Below are positions 36,569 to 48,229 of a stretch of DNA of 64,000 nucleotides, one piece after another (positions within the stretch are counted from its first letter, which is position 1; each line of letters starts with the position of its first letter). Under the pieces are notes generated by a model. That model saw only the letters and a list, made by a program, of their open reading frames with translations. It was not told the origin of the DNA and did no database searches. Source of the stretch: Rosa chinensis (Eukaryota > Streptophyta > Magnoliopsida > Rosales > Rosaceae); assembly GCF_002994745.2 (NCBI RefSeq), contig NC_037094.1:64512639-64576638 (forward strand). The letters are read 5' to 3'. A program made the position numbers and the translations under genes.

Positions 36569-39220
36569 TGTAATACCCCAAAATTCTTTTTACGTCAACA
36601 AGTAGTTTTTGACATTTGAGGAACTTTAGTTTGTGCCAAGTTTTATTTGCTAAAATTAGTTATGAAGTGTCATCTTAATTTTTAATTTAAACTATTTACT
36701 TTTCTCTATATTTGGGCTTTCCTTAAGTAATGATTTTCTCAAGTTTAGAAATGTTATCCAAATGTTACTAAGCCCAGCCCATTCTTGACCTTACAGAAAA
36801 ATACTTATACACCGATAGTTCCATCTGATTTCTGAGATGATCGATATTTAAGCCTCATTCCTTCCTTTTTCAGTATTCTCTTACTCATGTTCGTGAGTCG
36901 TTTTGCATGCCTTAATATACCTAGATCCAAGCCTTAGATCGAAAAACTTCCTTCACCAAAGTTGTTAATCACCGTCTCGTCTATAACATATCCAAAATCA
37001 GCTCAATTGGATATGTATTGAGGTCTGTAGGTTAGTTTGAGTAGTGGTTGCTGAGAAATCAGCAATTAGCACATTTCGAGTTCATCTATACACCTTCTTT
37101 TCCAATTCGAATATGTCAAAATGTTAAGAAATTGATAGCATAAAGTCTTTGACAACAAACATGAAAGATAAGCAAGGGGGAGATCAATTGGAGCAAGTTG
37201 TTGAGGCCCATGATACTGCAAAAGCCACCTAATAAGCTTGAGGTAGGGGAAAAATTGTTTTCAAGCTATTGGGGTTTTGTTTCTCTTAAAGGAATTTCAT
37301 TTGGTGATTTTGTTAAACTCAGTAGTTTCATTGCTTGAATGCATTGATCACTTGGTATTGCACAATTTTACTTTTTCGATATTGAGTGAAAAAAAAAAGA
37401 GGTACTTTATTTTGCGATTTATTCTTGTAGTGCCCAGTTTGCTTCTTTGTTAATCAGATGCAACTGCATGCATGCTCTATTTGCATGCTTTGTTTTCACA
37501 CTCCAAGGTTGCATGCAATAACTTATTTGCTTCTTCGAGTTTGAAAATTTAAAAGCTAGTAAAGTTATGTTTCTAAATCTAAAGTATAGTTGCATGTTTG
37601 AGTTATGAAAGTGGTGAGTATGTAGCTTGGATGATGATTGTGAATGCTCGGGCATAATGACCCGTGAGCTTTGAATTATTATGGGCACAATGACCCAAGT
37701 TCCCCTGGGAAGCCCCTTGTGAGGGCGTAAATGCAATGAGTTATGACCGTATATGATAATGTATGATAAGGTATGCTACACTCCCTTCCAATTGCTGATT
37801 TTACAAAATGACTTCTGTTTTGATTTGGAAAGTTAGAGAGATGTTTCTCAATGAATGTTTGTTTCTTCTATTGTCTAAAAAACTCTTTCATACCTTGTGA
37901 CAAGGTTTTATAGTTTTCAGCTAATGTGTATAAGGTTTGTGAGTTTGTTGATCCCTTTTTCCTTATGCAAACTGAGCTTTTATTGAAACCGTTTTATGAT
38001 GGTATAGACAGATTCTTTAGACAAATAAAATCTCATTTCTCTTTAAAAACAACCCCTACTGGGCGTCGTTTATGCTCACCCCGTCTTCCTCAAAACCTTT
38101 TCAGGTGGCTCACTCTATTTGTAGATAGTTTCTGGTCTAAAGCTAATTTTTGGTGGCATTGCTACGTGGAAAATCCTCTTGACTTGGAGAGATTGTGGGT
38201 GAACTTTGTTTATAATTTGGGAAGTTCTTCCGAAGGCTAGGTTGCTGTACATTTGAATTAATATCATTGGTACGTACTTGAGGAAGCTTTAGGTTCTACT
38301 TACCTGGGATGTGAACAACCAAATCGGGTTGTAATGTTCATTGTAACCTTGTAGTAATCCTACGTATCTTTGGTGTCCAGTAGCTATACATTACGCTTGT
38401 ATGCTTGTCTTTTGTTGTGCCTATCAAGTTATAAGTTCAAGTGTACTTTTCAGAAATTTCGTTAGTTTTGCAGCTTGTTTTTTCCCTTCCATTGTTTGAG
38501 TTCTCTACAAGGTTTTCTCTCTTATGAAACTCAATTGTATCAAAGTATACCCTTCAAGGTTTCTCACAAAGTAATTTTTACCAAAATAAAGCAACTTTTA
38601 AATTTAAAACTTCGTATTGAGATTAAAAACAGCTTCGCTTAATTTCTGAGAAAGCTACTGATCTGTTAACTTCGAGCTCTGTGTTATCCTACTTACTGAT
38701 CTCCAGATGTCCTAAATTTTTGACATATTTCTCTTATGTTAGTTATAAAAGGATTTGGAAAGTTTCATGTTTGGTCTGCTATTTGAAAAGTTTAAGCATT
38801 TTGTATGTATTCTCTGATTTTTGGTCCAGATTTGAACCTCTATCTGAATCATTCAACTGCTCGTTCCAAAACTGATTTCTTGTCATTTGGACTTGCAATG
38901 AAATTTTGGTGAATTTTCTAAGTTGACTTTGCTGCTACTATATTTTCCCAAAACCTGACAGTTCAGTCTATTTGCATCCATCTTTTCCCTTACTTCCCGA
39001 ATCCAATTAGCTACAAATTTTAGTATGTTGTATCTTGTTATATCAGCTTTCATTCTAGAAAATTTCAAGTCATTTCTGCACACAATGAATTTTTAGTAAA
39101 TCCCCTAAGTTGAACTGTACCTGCCTTAAGGTTACACTTTAAATTTTGTGTTTTGGTCTTATTCTAAATATCTCTTGCTTGAGAACCCCTTAAGTCATAC
39201 CCCGAGTTTGGGGTGTGACA
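36569..39220 (+). mobile_element. third solo LTR (Gypsy-type, + strand), 2652 bp
   Basis: Begins TGTAATACCCC and ends TGGGGTGTGACA. TCTAT flanks both ends (36564-36568 and 39221-39225). There is no internal gag-pol. Its ends match those of the 30407-33641 LTR, but much of the interior looks different, so it belongs to a related family. Confidence 0.85.
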
Positions 39221-39225
39221 TCTAT

Positions 39226-39445
39226 TAACTATTAGGAAGCACTATTTTTGTCATGGAGATTCCAAGCAATGTGTACAAATTATCCCAAAGCCTCGTGCCA
39301 TCCAAAATACACACTAACCGCGAGTCACGGTGAGAACAAATTACATGTACTTCTAGTGCTTACAAAAAGCTAGCTGATCTAAAACTTACATAGGCATGCA
39401 CAAAAACTCAGCTTAATAAATACTTTGCAAAATATACTAAACAAA
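39226..39445. other. short flank before the Ulp1-like pseudogene
   Basis: No gene is seen. It should hold the 3' UTR of the - strand pseudogene, which ends at 39446. Confidence 0.4.
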
Positions 39446-39841
39446 CTATTCTATATCATCTTGGAGTAGTGTTTCAACAAGGTCAGTCCACTCTACTGGA
39501 ACATCATCTATCTCTTCTTAATTGTAACTTTTGTTGTTGAACTACAACAACAATCAATATATAGCAATAAATTTTCTTTTATTCTTATTTCCACAAGTAA
39601 TACCAGCAAGCATGTACAATAGTCTTGTTATTTTTACCAAAACCAACATAGAAATAATTTTTAATTGCAATAGTAATTATGCTAGCTAGTCTGATCATTT
39701 AAGAGCTAACCTTGCTTCTTGTTAATATGGTTGGATCTTCAATGATTGCTTTCATGAATCTCATTACATAATATCCACATTCCACTTTTCCAGTTTGAGT
39801 AGGATACTACAAAGTTTAGTTTAGTAAATTGTAATAAGTAA

Positions 39842-40136
39842 GAGCAACTCCAACAGCTTCCCTATAATTTCTATATAATAGGGAAGCACAAGTCAAAACT
39901 TTAGCATATTTTTCTCCTCAAACTCCAACAAATTCCCTATTTTACAGCAATCTCTAAAATCTCTATATTCTTCCTTAAAATTTTAGAGATTGCTGTAAAT
40001 ATAGGGAATTTTGTTTTCTCTTTCCTCACTTTCCCTAAAATAGAGATAGTTATAGGGAATCTGTTGGAGCAAAAGAGGCTCATTTTTTCCTAAAGTAGAG
40101 AAAATTCAAAATATGAGGAACCTGTTGGAGTTGGTC
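39842..40136. mobile_element. PIF/Harbinger-type (Tourist-like) MITE, 295 bp
   Basis: Terminal inverted repeats GAGCAACTCCAACAG and CTGTTGGAGTTGGTC (one mismatch) are flanked by TAA on both sides (39839-39841 and 40137-40139). The interior is further self-complementary (CAATCTCTAAAAT against ATTTTAGAGATTG). The 3-bp TAA duplication supports a Tourist-like origin, though related hAT MITEs share similar ends. It lies in an intron of the Ulp1-like pseudogene. Confidence 0.75.
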
Positions 40137-40996
40137 TAAGCATATCATTATATGAGATAGAGATGAGATAGAGATAGACAAATAGATGGAATACCAAAAA
40201 GAAGGTAGATCATTATTTTCTCTCTCTCCTGATAATGAGTTAAAGATAGACATGCAGAGAGATGGTGATGATCAGCCATTGGATTTGGCTGCTTTATAGC
40301 ACAATCAACGGGGTGTGACAAATCATCATAATAGGGGGCATATTCCTAATCACAAACAAGTAAGATAAATAGCAATTCAGGAAGAAGATTCTCTTGTAAG
40401 GTGTGTGTACTTGTATAAACACTTTCCAAACATCATTAATGGAACATCTCCTGTCAATTGATCATTCCACATATAAGCAACAAACTATATAAATCAATTA
40501 TATAACATGATCCATGCATATTTTGGCATTTATTATCAATCTCACATTTGCATTTGCTAACAATAACAATAATAGATTCAACAGTCAGGTGCTGCAACAA
40601 CACATCTGAAACTGAAAGAAACAAACGCTTGGAAAAAGAGAGATAGAGAAACAGAGCGGTGTATTAGTCTAAGGGACTTCAGCTTAAAAACTGAACTGAA
40701 ACTACAACAGTCAATATGGAGGTCATAATTTGAACAGATTACTTGTATGATTTTCCAAATAGCATTTTTTTCGGTTCCTTCCTTTTTGGGCATTAAACAC
40801 CCTATTAGAGCGCTACACACGTGTATATGAACACATCATACACTAAGAATATTGTGTCAAAACCAAATGAAATCTCAAATAATAAAGTAAGAGAATTACG
40901 TACACGTCTATAACACCCTTTAATCCATGGTCCATGTCAACAGGATTAAGAGAGTCCAAGTAATACACAATATCGATCATTATAAGGATTAATTAC

Positions 40997-41609
40997 TGAT
41001 GTAGGATGAGAATGGGCCTGGTTTAGCCGGAAAATTAGAAAAATAAAGAAGCAGCGTGGAATTAAGAAGAGTGATTGGAAAATAGGTAATTCACGCATAA
41101 TGAGGTTACTAGCCGCTACAATATCCAAGAAAATTTGGTTTTGGACTTTTGAGGTTTCTCGTGTGAAAAGTCAGGTTTTGATTTTGAATCAGATTTGACT
41201 AACTTTTGGCCAGAATGTCCGTTTGAGACGCATGATACCTTTCCAGAATGGGAACGACGAGCTCTTCAAGACTCACTTTAGTGAGCCCTATCAGATTTAG
41301 GCCAAAATGTATCGTCTTAATTATCCGATTCGTAATTTAATATTTTAAGGCTAGTTTTACATTCTTTTTATTTTAGGTTTTCTAGTTTATTTTGGATTTG
41401 TTTTGTTTTAATCTGTGGGCTCTAGGGTTTCATTGTTAGTCGCCCTAGGGTTTCTTTTCCCATATATAAGCAACCTTAAAAGGCTGCAAACCTATCTTTC
41501 AACTTTTAATCAATAAAATAGAAAATTTTCTCTTTTCTCTTTGGTGGACTCCAGAACCCTTTTGTTAGGTTTATTGCTGGTAAACCTAGTTATCAATCCG
41601 ACTGCGTCA
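40997..41609 (+). repeat. 5' LTR, 613 bp
   Basis: Same length as the 3' LTR. It contains CATATATAAGC, a probable TATA box, near 41461, and AATAAAATAG, a probable polyadenylation region, near 41512. Confidence 0.88.
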
Positions 41610-41611
41610 GG

Positions 41612-41624
41612 TGGTATCAGAGCA
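41612..41624 (+). promoter_or_regulatory. primer-binding site (initiator tRNA-Met)
   Basis: TGGTATCAGAGCA, the phrase complementary to the 3' end of plant initiator tRNA-Met, begins three bases after the 5' LTR ends. Confidence 0.85.
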
Positions 41625-41659
41625 GGTCTTCCCTGTCTCTTTTATTTTCCTTAGTAGCA

Positions 41660-42700
41660 ATGGGTGAAGTTACGAAATCAGATATTGAAGCTCTTACAAC
41701 AGCGTTTACCGCTGCCATCAATTCCATGAATAATCAGATTGGAGAAATTCGTGGATTGTTGGGTGAGAGTAACAACAACAACAACAACAACAATAATCGG
41801 AATAGAGGCGGGGAAGGAGGCCAGCGAGTTAGGGCTCCACGTGGTGAAGTTGTTGTTAATACTTCAGAATCTGAGTCTGAAGAAGAAATTGTGCAACATG
41901 AACACCAAGGACAAGCTGACCAGGATTACAAAGTCAAGGCTGAGATTCCTTTCTTTTCAGGCAACTTGGGTGTAGAAGATTATTTGGATTGGCAGCTTCA
42001 GGTGGACAGATTCTTTGAGATCATGGAGGTTCCAGAATACAAGCAGGCTAAGATGGTTTCTCAGAAGCTGAAGAAAGATGCTGCTTATTGGTGGGATAAG
42101 TTACAGAGGTCTCGTCAGAGGCAAGGAAAAGAGCGTGTTCGGACATGGCGGAAGATGAAAGGTCTTCTTAGCGAAAAATTTCTGCCTAGAGATTTTTTGA
42201 TCAAGAATTACCCTCCTGCGATTTTTGAGAAGAAGTTAAAGTCCAAAGAGTTTTCTTTGTCCGTTGAGATTATTAGTTTATCTGAAGAAAAGCCAGAAAA
42301 TTTTCTAACGGAAGAAGCTCCACAAGAAATCATCCATGATGATCAAGAAGATGTTAAAGCTGAAATTGCTCATGAAGACATGGTTATTTGTATTGATGAA
42401 GTCTTGGATCCTGAAATAAATCATTCAGAACCCGATGTCATTCAAGAATGCAACCTTGAGAGCCAAGAAAAATCTACTGAGGTTGCCTATGAAAGCCAAA
42501 ATGCATATGACAGACTTATTTATGGTGTTGGGTTCATGATTGTGCCATCAAAATATGCAGAAGATCCGGCCAATAATCCCCAGGTTCAATTGTCTAATTT
42601 TTTCTCGAGTCTTTTGTCTACCTATTCTTGTCCTTTATTCAAGAGGAACTCGAGGGCGAGTTCTTTCATAGTGGAGGAGAATGATGTAGGACGAGAATGA
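41660..42700 (+). CDS. gag-like protein of the non-autonomous LTR element
   Basis: 346 aa. Residues about 1-90 are polar with an Asn run and Glu/Ser-rich tract. Residues about 95-180 match the retrotransposon gag domain of Ty3/Gypsy elements ([51 protein letters not shown]). The usual zinc knuckle is absent. After about residue 185 the protein is acidic and low in recognisable motifs, and the C-terminus runs through the purine tract into the 3' LTR (stop 42698-42700). This suggests an internal deletion fused the gag N-terminus to sequence from the far 3' end of a full element. The ORF has no stop or frameshift, so it is probably still expressed or recently was. It would act in packaging, if at all. 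Confidence 0.75.
   Translation: MGEVTKSDIEALTTAFTAAINSMNNQIGEIRGLLGESNNNNNNNNNRNRGGEGGQRVRAPRGEVVVNTSESESEEEIVQHEHQGQADQDYKVKAEIPFFSGNLGVEDYLDWQLQVDRFFEIMEVPEYKQAKMVSQKLKKDAAYWWDKLQRSRQRQGKERVRTWRKMKGLLSEKFLPRDFLIKNYPPAIFEKKLKSKEFSLSVEIISLSEEKPENFLTEEAPQEIIHDDQEDVKAEIAHEDMVICIDEVLDPEINHSEPDVIQECNLESQEKSTEVAYESQNAYDRLIYGVGFMIVPSKYAEDPANNPQVQLSNFFSSLLSTYSCPLFKRNSRASSFIVEENDVGRE
42671..42681 (+). promoter_or_regulatory. polypurine tract
   Basis: GTGGAGGAGAA ends exactly at the base before the 3' LTR, the position expected for plus-strand priming. It lies within the end of the gag-like ORF. Confidence 0.7.
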
Positions 42701-43294
42701 GCCTGGTTTAGCCGGAAAATTAGAAAAATAAAGAAGTGGCGTGGAATTAAGAAGAGTGATTGGAAAATAGGTAATTCACGCATAATGAGGTTACTAGCCG
42801 CTGCAATATCCAAGAAAATTTGGTTTTGGACTTTTGAGGTTTCTCGTGTGAAAAGTCAGGTTTTGATTTTAAATCAGATTTGACTAACTTTTGGCTAGAA
42901 TGTCTGTTTGAGACGCATGATACATTTCCAGAATGGGAACGACGAGATCTTCAAGACTCACTTTAGTGAGCCCTATCAGATTTAGGCCAAAATGTATCGT
43001 CTTAATTATCCTATTTGTGATTTAATATTTTTAGGCTAGTTTTACATTCTTTTTATTTTAGGTTTTCTAGTTTATTTTGGATTTGTTTTGTTTCAATCCG
43101 TGGGCTTTAGGGTTTCATTGTTAGTCGCCCTAGGGTTTCTTTTCTCATATATAAGCAACCTTAAACGGCTGCAAACCTATCTTTCAACTTTTAATCAATA
43201 AAATAGAGAATTTTCTCTTTTCTCTCTGGTGGACTCCAGAACCCTTTTGTTAGGTTTATTGCTAGTAAACCTAGTTATCAATCTCACTGCGTCA
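42682..43294 (+). repeat. 3' LTR, 613 bp
   Basis: Starts TGATGTAGGA and ends CACTGCGTCA. It differs from the 5' LTR by scattered substitutions such as CATATATAAGC context changes and AAACGG for AAAAGG. Confidence 0.88.
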
Positions 43295-43920
43295 ATTACA
43301 GCGATAACTCAATGAAACCTACATGAAACAAATTAATTCTACAGCTCTTTATTGTCACACACAACAATAAATGAAATTAAACATGGACATTTTAGATTAA
43401 CTTACCCAAAATTGTAAGGAGCAAAAATCAATTGTTGTTCCTTAAAGCTCTCTAATCTTACTAACAATGCAAACGATCTTTCATCTCGTTTACCAAAATC
43501 ATGAGAGAAGGAAGATGGATCTGCAAATCCATACAAGTTATCCTTATGATCTTTCTTTAATGATGACCATATATAGATGTCTTAAGCAAAACAAAGCCAA
43601 CAATTAACATCTTAATAGATAATACTAACAATTTCGAATGAAGTAGATACTTAAAAATCGTGGTTCTAGCCTAACCTCATGTAAATTGTCATGCAAACAG
43701 TAGAGAGTGGTTCCATCGAACAAAATTCAATGATGTCATCTTTGTTAAGATAAGTGTCTTGTTCATATCCAAAGACACCAAAATCAATGGTCACCATCAA
43801 TGGTTTTTCTTCTCGCATTGTCTTAGCAAAACGTAATAGAAATCGTATAGATAGAGGCATCTTGTACAGGTTTTGTGGCAACAAGGGTTTAAATGATGCA
43901 ATTGGAGTCTTTAGCTTGGA

Positions 43921-44670
43921 CTAACAGTGAGACAAAAAAAAGATTAATATATATGATGGTCATAGAGAATCACTACTATTCATAGAAAACAAAATCTCAT
44001 AATGTACATCATACATTTTCATTGGTCACTATGACAAGATTTCGGGGCCAGCCACATGAGTCCCACATGAATCCCATAATGCAGCTTCACTTTATATATC
44101 TTTATGACTTTATGCATGAGTGCATGACTCAAATGTACATATAAGTCGATACTTTACATAGATGTCCTACTTGAAGTGTTATTAATATCTGAGTGGATTG
44201 ACGGTAAGCTTGGAACATATGTACCGCTTAATAATATCACAATCAAACATGTAAATAGTACTCAAACTTAGAGTCATTCCACACTTTAATTACTCACATC
44301 CATTATAAATATATCACTTTATTATGTCAATTTATTATTTATGCATGACATTTTTACACTCCCTTAAACATCGTCAACTCCAATTGGCATGTGGCTTTTA
44401 CTATGGCTGCTTTCGTTGATTTATGTTATATATCCCACCAAAAATCTGTTATTTGGAATATACGTCATACATCCACGTTAATAGTTGTTATAAAACTGCG
44501 ACATCAATGTACATCTACTTGAAAATGGCTATGTTGCCACAATTCTAGAGTCACCAATTTCAGTAAGCAAATGATGTGACAAATGAAGTGGAACTTAAGA
44601 AAAGTACATTATCACATCTGTTCGGATCTAGAACGCAGTACTAATATTCATGATTGATAGCGCCCACGGG
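43921..44670. other. intergenic DNA between the Ulp1-like pseudogene and second carrier
   Basis: AT-rich. Further 5' exons of the Ulp1-like gene might lie here, but none was recognised. From about 44470 it resembles the flank of the first carrier. Confidence 0.4.
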
Positions 44671-47600
44671 TTAACCCAGAACAAACCGACGCCAATACCA
44701 GTGCTTCTCCCACACTGTATGCATCGACTCCAGTGGTATCCCTTTAGTCTCCGGCAAGAATAGTACAACAAAAATGGTCATGATGAATATCCAACCTCCA
44801 TAGAACAGGAATGTGCCATATTTGAAATGGCACAACGTTGACAAGAAGGTTTGGGACACCAAAAATGTAGCTGCAAAGTTCACAGCAATCCCGATGCTCT
44901 GGCCTGTGGGTCGAATCTTCATGGGGAATATCTCAATTGGTATGAGCCAGTTCAAAGGACCCCATGACCAAGCAAAAGCAGCAGCATAGAAACACATCAA
45001 CACCAGGACTAGTATGGCATAGCCCTTTGAGATACGCTTGGTGCCGTCAGTACCTGTTGTTAGTGCTAGAACAATAGCCACCGCAACCTATACACGAAAA
45101 GACCAATTTATACATTCTGGTTCAAAATTAGAAATGAAAATTACATTTGCCTACGTACCTCAGTAATGATCATTTGGATACCAGCTTCCATCAACAAAAA
45201 TCTCCTCCCACACCGATCAACCGCATAAGTAGACACAAGAATTGAAAGGATATTAACCATTCCGAGTATGATCGCCGCAATCAGAGCAGAATCGTTTCCC
45301 AACCCTACAGACTGAAACAGCACCGGTGCGTAAAACGCAACGGCGTTGATCCCAGACATTTGATGAAAAAACGGAATGGCAATCATTCCGATCACAAGTT
45401 GAGGCCTGTACTGCCTCTGAAATATAGTCACAAAAGGCTCTTCGTTGATAGCTTTGGCAATTTCACTATTTTTAATGAGAAGCGCCAGCTCTGGTTCGAT
45501 GTCTGTGTCTTTGCCTCGGATGTTTATTAGGGCTTTCTTCGCTTGCTCGAGCTTGTTGCGTTCGACTAGGCTCGAGGGGGAATCCGAAATGAAGATGGCG
45601 CCAAGGGTCATTATGGCAGCGGGGACTACGGCGAGGCCGAGGGAGAAACGCCAGCCGTGTTCGTGCTTGGCGGCGGCGAAGTTTATGCAGCTGGAGGCCA
45701 GGACGCCGATTCCGATGAAGAACTGGAAGCCGGTGCTGAAGGCTCCGCGCCATTTTGGTGGTGCGACTTCGGAGAGGTAGATGGGAGCAGACTGGACATT
45801 GTAGCATTATTAGTAATTAAATGGAGAAAGCAACCTTCGTTTGATCTGTATTATACAATTAGAATATCTCTATTGATCTACATTAATTTTAATTACTATC
45901 TAATTGTTATCTAAAATTTTATGTACAACATGTAATACAACTTTCAAGGGCAAAAATGGAGGGCGAGTGAGAATATGGATTAGCGGGAAAATAGTTTGGG
46001 TGTAACCCATGAAAAGTTATGGTGCAGAGAGCCAGAGAGTTTAATTGAGTACGGTAGATTATGTTCATGCATATCCTTATAATGACAGAGTCTGTAGCTA
46101 GGTTTGTAGCTAGACTTACTTGGTTCGTGAAACCAACTCCAAACCCTAGCATGATACGACCCAAGATGAGCATTGCAACATTAACAGCTCCACCATTTAA
46201 AGCAGACCCAACAAGGAAGGTAGAACCACCTAAGAGCATGATGTTCCTTCGGCCTAGAATCTTGGTGAGACGGCTTGCCACAAGCGATGTGGCCAAACCG
46301 GCTATGTAGAGAGAGGATGTGAATGATGTCAAAAGCTGACTATCAAACACGCAGTATATGTTTGGTTTGGTCTCTGATGCCTTCTTCAGCACTGACGGAA
46401 AGAATTTGCTAAGGAATGGTACCATTGTGGTCACACCTCCTGTGAAGATTGCAATTATCATGGTTAGTCTCATAGCTATCAATAGCAACGTCATTTATTT
46501 TCTTGGTTTTTATTTTCTAATGTAGCATCTCTTTGTTGGTAAAAGTTCAATGATAGAAATCATTACATTAGGTCATATATACTCGATAAGTAGGAAAATC
46601 TCCAAATTTTTAACGTACAACTGACCGCGCGCTGACCAAAAGATAATGCATTAGACTATTAGACTAGACTGCTAGAGCAGTATATGATACCCACAGCTGA
46701 CAATGCTCATCTTCTTTTCTTAATAGGTAAAGTTTGATCTTTCAGCTTAACTTTGACAATGATTTATGAAATATTTATTGGCTTCTGTAAAAAATGGAAG
46801 TATGGAACCACCTCTTCCCCTTTCTTGTTTAATTGTTAGTTTTAGGATTTTGGTGTTCGTTACTACTTTACAAGTAGTTACGTACGACATCTCCCAGCTA
46901 ATTCAATTCGAACATTGGAATTAAAGAAAACCACCCCACTGATTAAATCATTTAAAACAGAAACGCACCTGAAATTCCGATGTCGTAGCCATATATGAGG
47001 CCGCAAGACGCAGCCACAATGCAGGTAATCACCACTGACAGCGTTATCTTTCCATTGTTGATGCCGGTGACTGGCTTGATGTCAACGGCAATGCCTTCCA
47101 CCGGCATTTCGAGCGCTCTGTTCTCTTGATCTCCTGGTCTTTTTTCTTCTAGTTTTTCTCCGAACCCAAAAGTCTACGTACGAACCTGAATTTGGCGTAG
47201 TCAAGTTGAGGTCAATGAAGGAGACGAGTTAATAGCGTTGCACATCTTGCAATTTAGTGTGTGTAAGCATACCAAAAAAGGAAACCTTCCTATAACAGTT
47301 AACATGTGTGCATGACTGCATGTACATATATATACCTAATAAGGGTTAAATTCACCATCAGCCCCTCAACTTTAGTGTTGAGGCTAATTTGATATCTAGA
47401 CTTACCTACAAGATTCGTGAAGTCATATTTTGATATCTACGATGTACTTCTGTATTTTTTTTGTGACGGCTCCGTAAATAATGATGACGTGGCAAGCACG
47501 TGGGGCAAAAAAAAAGATCCATCTGCATTTATGCATAATGCAGAGGTCTAATTCTTAGATACACATATTCTCAATAAAGCAAAATCTAAACCAAGTGGAT

Positions 47601-47830
47601 ACCAATAGCAGTAAGAAGTTTCTGGTTTTAAATTTCCCCACTTATATAATGATGCCCTTGTATCTTAATTTGTCCTATTGTTTGGATCAGAAATGAATTC
47701 CTATGAAAATGTAATGGAACCCTAGCTTTTTCTGGTAATAGCAAAGCTTTCCCCCAAGCCACTCCTTTCATACTCATCGAATTGTAAGTGAAGTCTTTCA
47801 TTTGATTGCCTTCAAACCTCACATATTCTA
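44470..47830. repeat. segmental duplication, copy B (partner about 22130-25900)
   Basis: Contains the second hexose carrier and flanks resembling copy A. The two copies are in the same orientation, about 22 kb apart. The space between is filled mostly by transposons. Confidence 0.75.
44671..47107 (-). CDS. diverged hexose/H+ symporter paralogue, STP family
   Basis: Four exons at 46969-47107, 46120-46439, 45159-45791 and 44671-45087 have the same phases as the first carrier. Exons 2 and 3 have exactly the same lengths (320 and 633 bp). They encode 502 aa with no stops or frameshifts. The fold motifs are kept ([39 protein letters not shown]), as are the lid cysteines ([16 protein letters not shown]). 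Several sugar-site or otherwise strongly conserved positions have changed. [11 protein letters not shown] is [11 protein letters not shown] (Gln to His at residue 296), WLVPSEI is WLIPIEI, and VDRYGRR is VDRCGRR. The C-terminal tail after RRF is 9 residues shorter. It may have altered substrate preference or weak activity, or be an early pseudogene. Confidence 0.85.
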
Positions 47831-48229
47831 CTGTTACAAATGCCTAAGCTTCAAATTTAGAGCTTTCGAGTTTACCTCACGCCTTATGCCTAAGGGAAAA
47901 AAGAGAGAAAAAAACCTAAATAGAACAGCCTAAACAGTAGTCATGCATTATCAATTTTGTATTTTCTAGCTTCAAAATTTTAGAAAAATTGTACTTTTAC
48001 CCTGCAAGCGATTTAATGAAGGAATCATTCCTAAAGAATGATAGTAACTATTCCTTAAGGAGTGATTACCAATCGGAGAGTTGGTATTCCGTGGGACTTA
48101 AAGAGTATCTCATTTGATCACTGATCGATGCAGGTGGCCAGGACTTTTCTTTGTTGGCCATGGAGCAAATGTTCACTGAGGAGAAGCGAGAAGCGATCCT
48201 TAAAATTTCTACTGTGTTTATTGTCACTA
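47108..48229. other. promoter of the second carrier and intergenic DNA
   Basis: The first ~700 bp belong to the duplicated block. Two stretches near 48010-48110 contain repeats of an ATTCCTTAAGGAGTGATT-like unit. No gene was recognised. Confidence 0.4.

Larger units (their letters stand above)
40997..43294 (+). mobile_element. complete 2.3-kb non-autonomous LTR retrotransposon
   Basis: Both LTRs are 613 bp (40997-41609 and 42682-43294), start TGATGTAGGA and end ACTGCGTCA. ATTAC flanks the element (40992-40996 and 43295-43299). Right after the 5' LTR is the TGGTATCAGAGCA tRNA-Met primer site, and a purine tract precedes the 3' LTR. The interior has one gag-like ORF and no protease, reverse transcriptase or integrase, so it must be mobilised in trans. 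The LTRs differ at only a modest number of sites, so the insertion is fairly young. A solo LTR of the same family lies at 60806-61394. Confidence 0.9.
39446..43920 (-). pseudogene. Ulp1-like (C48) cysteine protease pseudogene interrupted by two transposons
   Basis: Spliced fragments on the - strand line up in order with the C-terminal protease domain of plant Ulp1-like genes, which are often transposon-associated. Exon 43676-43920 encodes KMPLSIRFLLRFAK and DIIEFCSMEPLSTVC. Exon 43406-43580 encodes LYGFADPSSFS and LIFAPYNFG. The next exon (43318 to 43295, resuming at 40996 to 40906) encodes the His region, VIAVINPYND and VYYLDSLNPVD. Exon 40743-40812 encodes EKNAIWKIIQ. Exon 39711-39806 encodes the active-site VECGYYVMRFMKA. 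The last exon, about 39446-39516, encodes EEIDDVPVEWTDL and a stop. Damage seen: TGA in place of the Trp after the catalytic His, frameshifts near 43555 and 40975, and probably one in the 40743-40812 exon. An LTR element (40997-43294) sits in the His exon and a MITE (39842-40136) in an intron. It may itself have come from a Mutator or CACTA element. Confidence 0.62.
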
